NCBI GenBank assembly: GCA_033964015.1
Contig: CM066914.1
Span: 12,143,831 to 12,207,830 of the forward strand
Direction of reading: 5' to 3'
Length of the DNA stretch: 64,000 bases
Origin: Scolanthus callimorphus
Lineage: Eukaryota > Cnidaria > Anthozoa > Actiniaria > Edwardsiidae
The notes under the pieces are model-generated. The model saw only the letters and a program-made list of their open reading frames with translations, was not told the origin of the DNA and ran no database searches. The position numbers and the translations under genes are program-made. Positions 61,101 through 64,000 of the stretch are shown here, in pieces. Each line of letters begins with the position of its first letter. Positions within the stretch are counted from its first letter, which is position 1.

Positions 61101-61262
61101 CATACCTTTTATGAGGGATATCACGATACCAAGGCAGGCTCAATCATTAGAATGCTCGTGTGAGATTAATTTCGCTGATTTTATTTCAGTGAAATCGACA
61201 GCGTCACCAGACCAGACGTCTTTCACCGTCAGAACAGTTTAGACATCATCGAAGCCACGTGA
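52164..61262 (+). CDS. EPC1: Enhancer of polycomb homolog, 713 aa, fifteen exons
   Basis: EPC is a scaffold subunit of the NuA4/TIP60 histone acetyltransferase complex. Exons: 52164-52316, 54516-54669, 55147-55229, 55935-56000, 56170-56265, 56349-56465, 56730-56797, 57276-57356, 57513-57737, 57830-57938, 58086-58175, 58961-59109, 59782-59928, 60195-60725, 61190-61262; every junction keeps phase. The N-terminal EPcA domain opens MSKLSFRARQLDSNKALPVY and contains NRAVPQMPTGMEKEEES and EHHLQRAISAQQVYG. DPYVAFRRRTEKMQTRKNRK and YEKMLKLRRDL follow. The EPC C-terminal region shows PFRRKKGVKYLP and RLIGFARRRIGRGGR. The tail is Ser/Thr/Pro-rich and shorter than in vertebrate EPC1/EPC2. Invertebrates usually have one EPC, so the 1/2 symbol is only nominal. 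Poly(A) signals lie at 61477 and 61753. Confidence 0.95.
53637..53893. mobile_element. Inverted-repeat element with TCCTGGAA repeats in EPC intron 1
   Basis: The ends ACAGGGTTCGTAAGCA and the complement of AGCATACAAACCCTGGGT are imperfectly inverted. ATCCTGGAAA-like words occur seven or more times, clustered in the left half. Confidence 0.6.
54031..54197. mobile_element. Probable MITE in EPC intron 1
   Basis: GTGATTCCAGAAAA at the left end and TTCTGGAATCACAC at the right are inverted. A related fragment with the same right end (TTTTCTGGAATCACACATTG) lies in PHF14 at about 4140-4200. Confidence 0.6.
58563..58877. mobile_element. 315-bp TA-flanked MITE in EPC intron
   Basis: Terminal repeats CTACTCTTCCCAGTAGACCG face each other, with TA on both sides (58561-58562, 58878-58879). 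Subterminal pieces GCCCGCCGGC, ATCACGTGGTAC and GGGCGTAGACTT/AGTTTACGCCC are also inverted. The copy at 25338-25559 is related, and the 21759-23370 element shares the CCCAGT and GCCCGCCAGCGG words. Confidence 0.85.
59145..59253. mobile_element. Short MITE, GGTTGCTCGAAAGTGG ends
   Basis: GGTTGCTCGAAAGTGGTTTA on the left and, inverted, GGTTGTTCAAAGGTGGATTA on the right. AATCCAGG/CCTGGTTT pieces continue the inverted repeat inside. It lies 36 bp after an EPC exon. Confidence 0.7.
60983..61075 (+). mobile_element. Right-truncated 9484-type MITE in the last EPC intron
   Basis: GAGCGAATTTCTTATGACTG follows TA. The core words CAATCGCAAAGTGATTACAC and AACCTATAGGAGTGATTAC match the 9484-9597 element. 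The right terminus is missing. Confidence 0.7.
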
Positions 61263-62906
61263 TGTCACGCCCTGCCCGGATTTTCCACCAATAGCGATCA
61301 TCTCACCCCAGGGGCCTAAAACCACCTCGTTGGAAAGGAAAAAGGCGCTAGAGGAATTATAATACCACTCACGGATATCTATCAGTAGATAATTCACTCA
61401 TTTAATCATATGCAGGCTGAGAATATTTGGATGCTGATTAGAGTCTTGCCGTTTAGCGTCCAGTTATCGTATGCGAAATAAATTGGTATCTCTTTTAAGA
61501 TTTTTGTACTAAGAGTTTTTTTATATTGTTTCTCATTTTGGTTGCTGACGCGTTTTGAAACGTAGCAGTGTTTTGTTGTGAAAATTGTAATATTCGTTGT
61601 TTGCTGTGTAAGTTTTACCTGGACGCTAAATAGCGCAAAATACCAAAAAGATAATAATGCATGCTGTTAGAATTCGTGAGGCAGGGTTGGATATCAGGAT
61701 ATGCCAAGGTCATTGTATAGCCTTTATTTATTTAAATTTGTTACATAGATGAAATAAAACTCCTCACATTTTAACGGTAGTCCCGGTTCGTGGTACAAGG
61801 CTATGCGTGTAAATGGGGTGCACAAGAGAAATTCTTCTCGGAACTAATTCAAATTCATATTGGACCCTCCCTGTTGGGTCTAATCTTCGCAAGGCGTATT
61901 TTATAAAATTGAGAAGGTTGCACGGGGAAATATCGCCCCCTCTAGCGCCTTTCTATTGCTGGAATTTCGTACTCTATTATCGTATTTGTGTACAAATAAA
62001 TCACAACTTATTGCCCATTGATTTGCTGTCTATGTTGTTCGTGTTGTTTATTTCTTGTCTTACAAAAATTTGATTGGGTATTAGTCAGTGGAATGGGCTC
62101 CGATTAGCCTCGTCCCGAGACTCGTTTTGGCTGCACGGCTTGTCGGTTAGTGACGTCACGGATAATTTGACGTTTGCCCACGGGCAGCTCTTGGCAACTT
62201 TTTAACAGCAAAAATAGTCGACAAAGCTCTGATTATCGTGAAAATGCCCTCTCCCTTAACCAAGTTCCGGGGAGGGGGGGGGGGGGGGGGTGCAGTTGCT
62301 GGGGTCTTGTTAATGTTTTTGGCGACATAAGCCTTGTGACCGTGTTTGCTACGGCTGTAACATAATGGCATTCATCGAACCGAAAAGTGACGTGAAAGTA
62401 AACCGCCGCATCTTTCTGAAGAAAAGTGTTCGGAGAGTTGTAATTTCAAAATGGCAAGAAAAAGTTCTTCACGGATTCGACTGTAGGTGTCTGTGGTTTG
62501 TGCAGAGTTGATCAATCAATGAGTACGTCAAATCCTTTAGACATTTAGGCTTCGTTCACAGTTGGTGCCCGGGCACGGTATCTGAGTGTAGGCATTTGTG
62601 TGAACACACCAATTTTTTTCAAGCCCATTTTGGTACCCGAGTACAAGGTCCGGACCTTGTATTCGCAGTACCATTCTGTGCCCATGCCAAGGCACCAAGT
62701 GTGAACGCAGCCTTAGACACTTAATTTCTTGGATGTTATCATGCTTTTGAGTTTCCGGTAAATGGCATCCATAAAATAAAAGCCATTAATCTGGGCCTTG
62801 GCAGAAATTTTGAAACTCTTTTAGCTTCTTTTTACCTGGAAAATCTATGGTCCAGAGTACATAACGGCAATGCGCAAATGACATCATGCACTATATAAGA
62901 TCTTAA
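61263..62906. other. EPC 3' UTR and downstream spacer
   Basis: Two AATAAA signals (61477-61482, 61753-61758) mark likely EPC transcript ends. A G run of 17 or so lies at 62274-62290. Apart from the MITE at 62545 I see no gene. Confidence 0.6.
62545..62715. mobile_element. 171-bp MITE, TTAGGCTTCGTTCACAGTTG ends
   Basis: TTAGGCTTCGTTCACAGTTG and the inverted right end TAAGGCTGCGTTCACACTTG pair over about 25 bp through GGTGCC. GGTCCGGACC forms a central palindrome. No coding content. Confidence 0.75.
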
Positions 62907-64000
62907 GGTGACTCATTCGAAATTCAAAATGCACCCAACTGTCTCTAGAGCGCAAATCTGCGTCGTCAAACTAACGGCTATAACTTTTGTGTCTTTTCCT
63001 CTATTGTTATAATTATTTTTTCAAATCCAAGTTTAATGATGTATAAATATGCTACTGGGAACCGATCGTCTTGAAAACATTTTTGGAAGTCACAATCTAA
63101 ATTTTTGTGAGGCCCTAATTTCATATTCCGGTCGTACTAGAAAAAAAATTTGCCGGTTTTTTTGGCTGAAATTCCAGGAATCGATTCCAGTTGTAGTGAT
63201 CTCGAATCAAGTGAAGTTACAGAAAATTCGTCGGAACAGAAACGCGGTAATAAAAATGCCGTCAGTTATGGTCAACTGTGACCAAATAGAACGCTGATTC
63301 TGGTTGGCTTGAATTGAATTTTAATATTGCTCCGAAAAGTCATTTTTTTGGGCTCTTCCCTCGGCACTATGTTGTATAGTAATGTATTAAACTTTATCGA
63401 GGGTCCGATTTCAAATACCATGAACTACTAAAATGTTTGAACATTATCTACCGAGGAAAGAAATTGTGAAAGACCAATGAATTTATTACAAGAATGTCGC
63501 ATTAAAAGGTGTCGTTATTAGGTATTATTTCTTGCTAAGATTTATATAGACGAGAAGTTTGTGGCATTGGTAAAACTTAGTAACCCGGTTTGACCATGAT
63601 ATTTGCTTATTTGGCATAGAAGAAAATTACAAAGTTACGACATTCGCCCTCTGGTTTTGCACGCAGATTTGAAGCTCTCTTGTTTATGAATGATAATGAA
63701 ATCTGAAGTTTTTCCAGGGGGAGCTCATTAGGCCAAATCTAATCAATAGCAGTCACGCTCCGAAATAGCAATTGTCTGTTAAGTCCCTATGGAACAAAAA
63801 AAGAGTCGACGATAAACGGTTTCTTTGTTCGATGATTAAAGTTGGCCTACTGTGTCCCCCTGGCAAAATGCGAGATTTCATTACCATTCATAAACAAGAC
63901 AGCTTCAAATCTGCGTGCATGACCAGAGGGCGACCGCCGTAACTTTAACAATTTTCTTCTATATCAAATAAGCACGCAAGATGTTCAAACTTGCTTACTA
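62907..64000. mobile_element. Second copy of the TTAA-flanked palindrome, cut by window end
   Basis: It starts GGTGACTCATTCGAAATTC after TTAA (62903-62906) and tracks the left arm, loop and start of the right arm of 47541-49277 with scattered changes, including short insertions near 63690 and 63776. The rest lies beyond the window. Confidence 0.9.

Overview
The window reads as intron-rich nuclear DNA of an invertebrate animal. It carries metazoan chromatin, cell-cycle and mitochondrial genes cut into many short exons by GT-AG introns. An alternative oxidase gene is present, a family lost in vertebrates and most insects but kept in cnidarians, sponges, molluscs and other invertebrates. Many small inverted-repeat transposons fill introns and gaps. 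A cnidarian, probably an anthozoan, fits best, but this is inference; the lineage cannot be proven from the sequence alone.

Layout, left to right: PHF14 (+, 5' end outside the window, to 12088), a four-PHD-finger chromatin reader; a shugoshin gene (+, 12731-16827) with its N-terminal coiled coil and C-terminal SGO motif; mitochondrial methionine-R-sulfoxide reductase B (+, 18661-21694); alternative oxidase (-, 24339-28419, nine exons, 324 aa); a bZIP transcription factor (-, 31403 to about 32750), divergent from a BTBD8-like double-BTB gene (+, 33153-40852); a full-length but decayed L1/Tx1-type LINE (40966-46362) with a visible target-site duplication, inserted 113 bp after the BTBD8 stop; a repeat-rich stretch (46377-52100) with a 1.7-kb palindrome; and Enhancer of polycomb (+, 52164-61262, fifteen exons, 713 aa). 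A second copy of the palindrome runs off the right edge.

The genes do not form a pathway. PHF14 and EPC are chromatin factors, shugoshin protects centromeric cohesion, and AOX and MSRB act in mitochondria. Upstream motifs are suggestive: a CDE/CHR-like cell-cycle element before shugoshin, a palindromic E2F-like site before MSRB, CRE-type sites before AOX and a CRE in the bZIP/BTBD8 shared promoter.

Two sequence-wide points matter to a user. First, several otherwise intact genes (MSRB, bZIP, BTBD8, perhaps PHF14, plus the LINE) are broken by single-base indels, mostly in short homopolymers, which looks like assembly error rather than pseudogenisation. Second, at least five families of non-autonomous inverted-repeat elements can be defined with their target duplications: one with poly-G/poly-C termini and 8-bp duplications, two TTAA-flanked foldbacks, and TA-flanked families.
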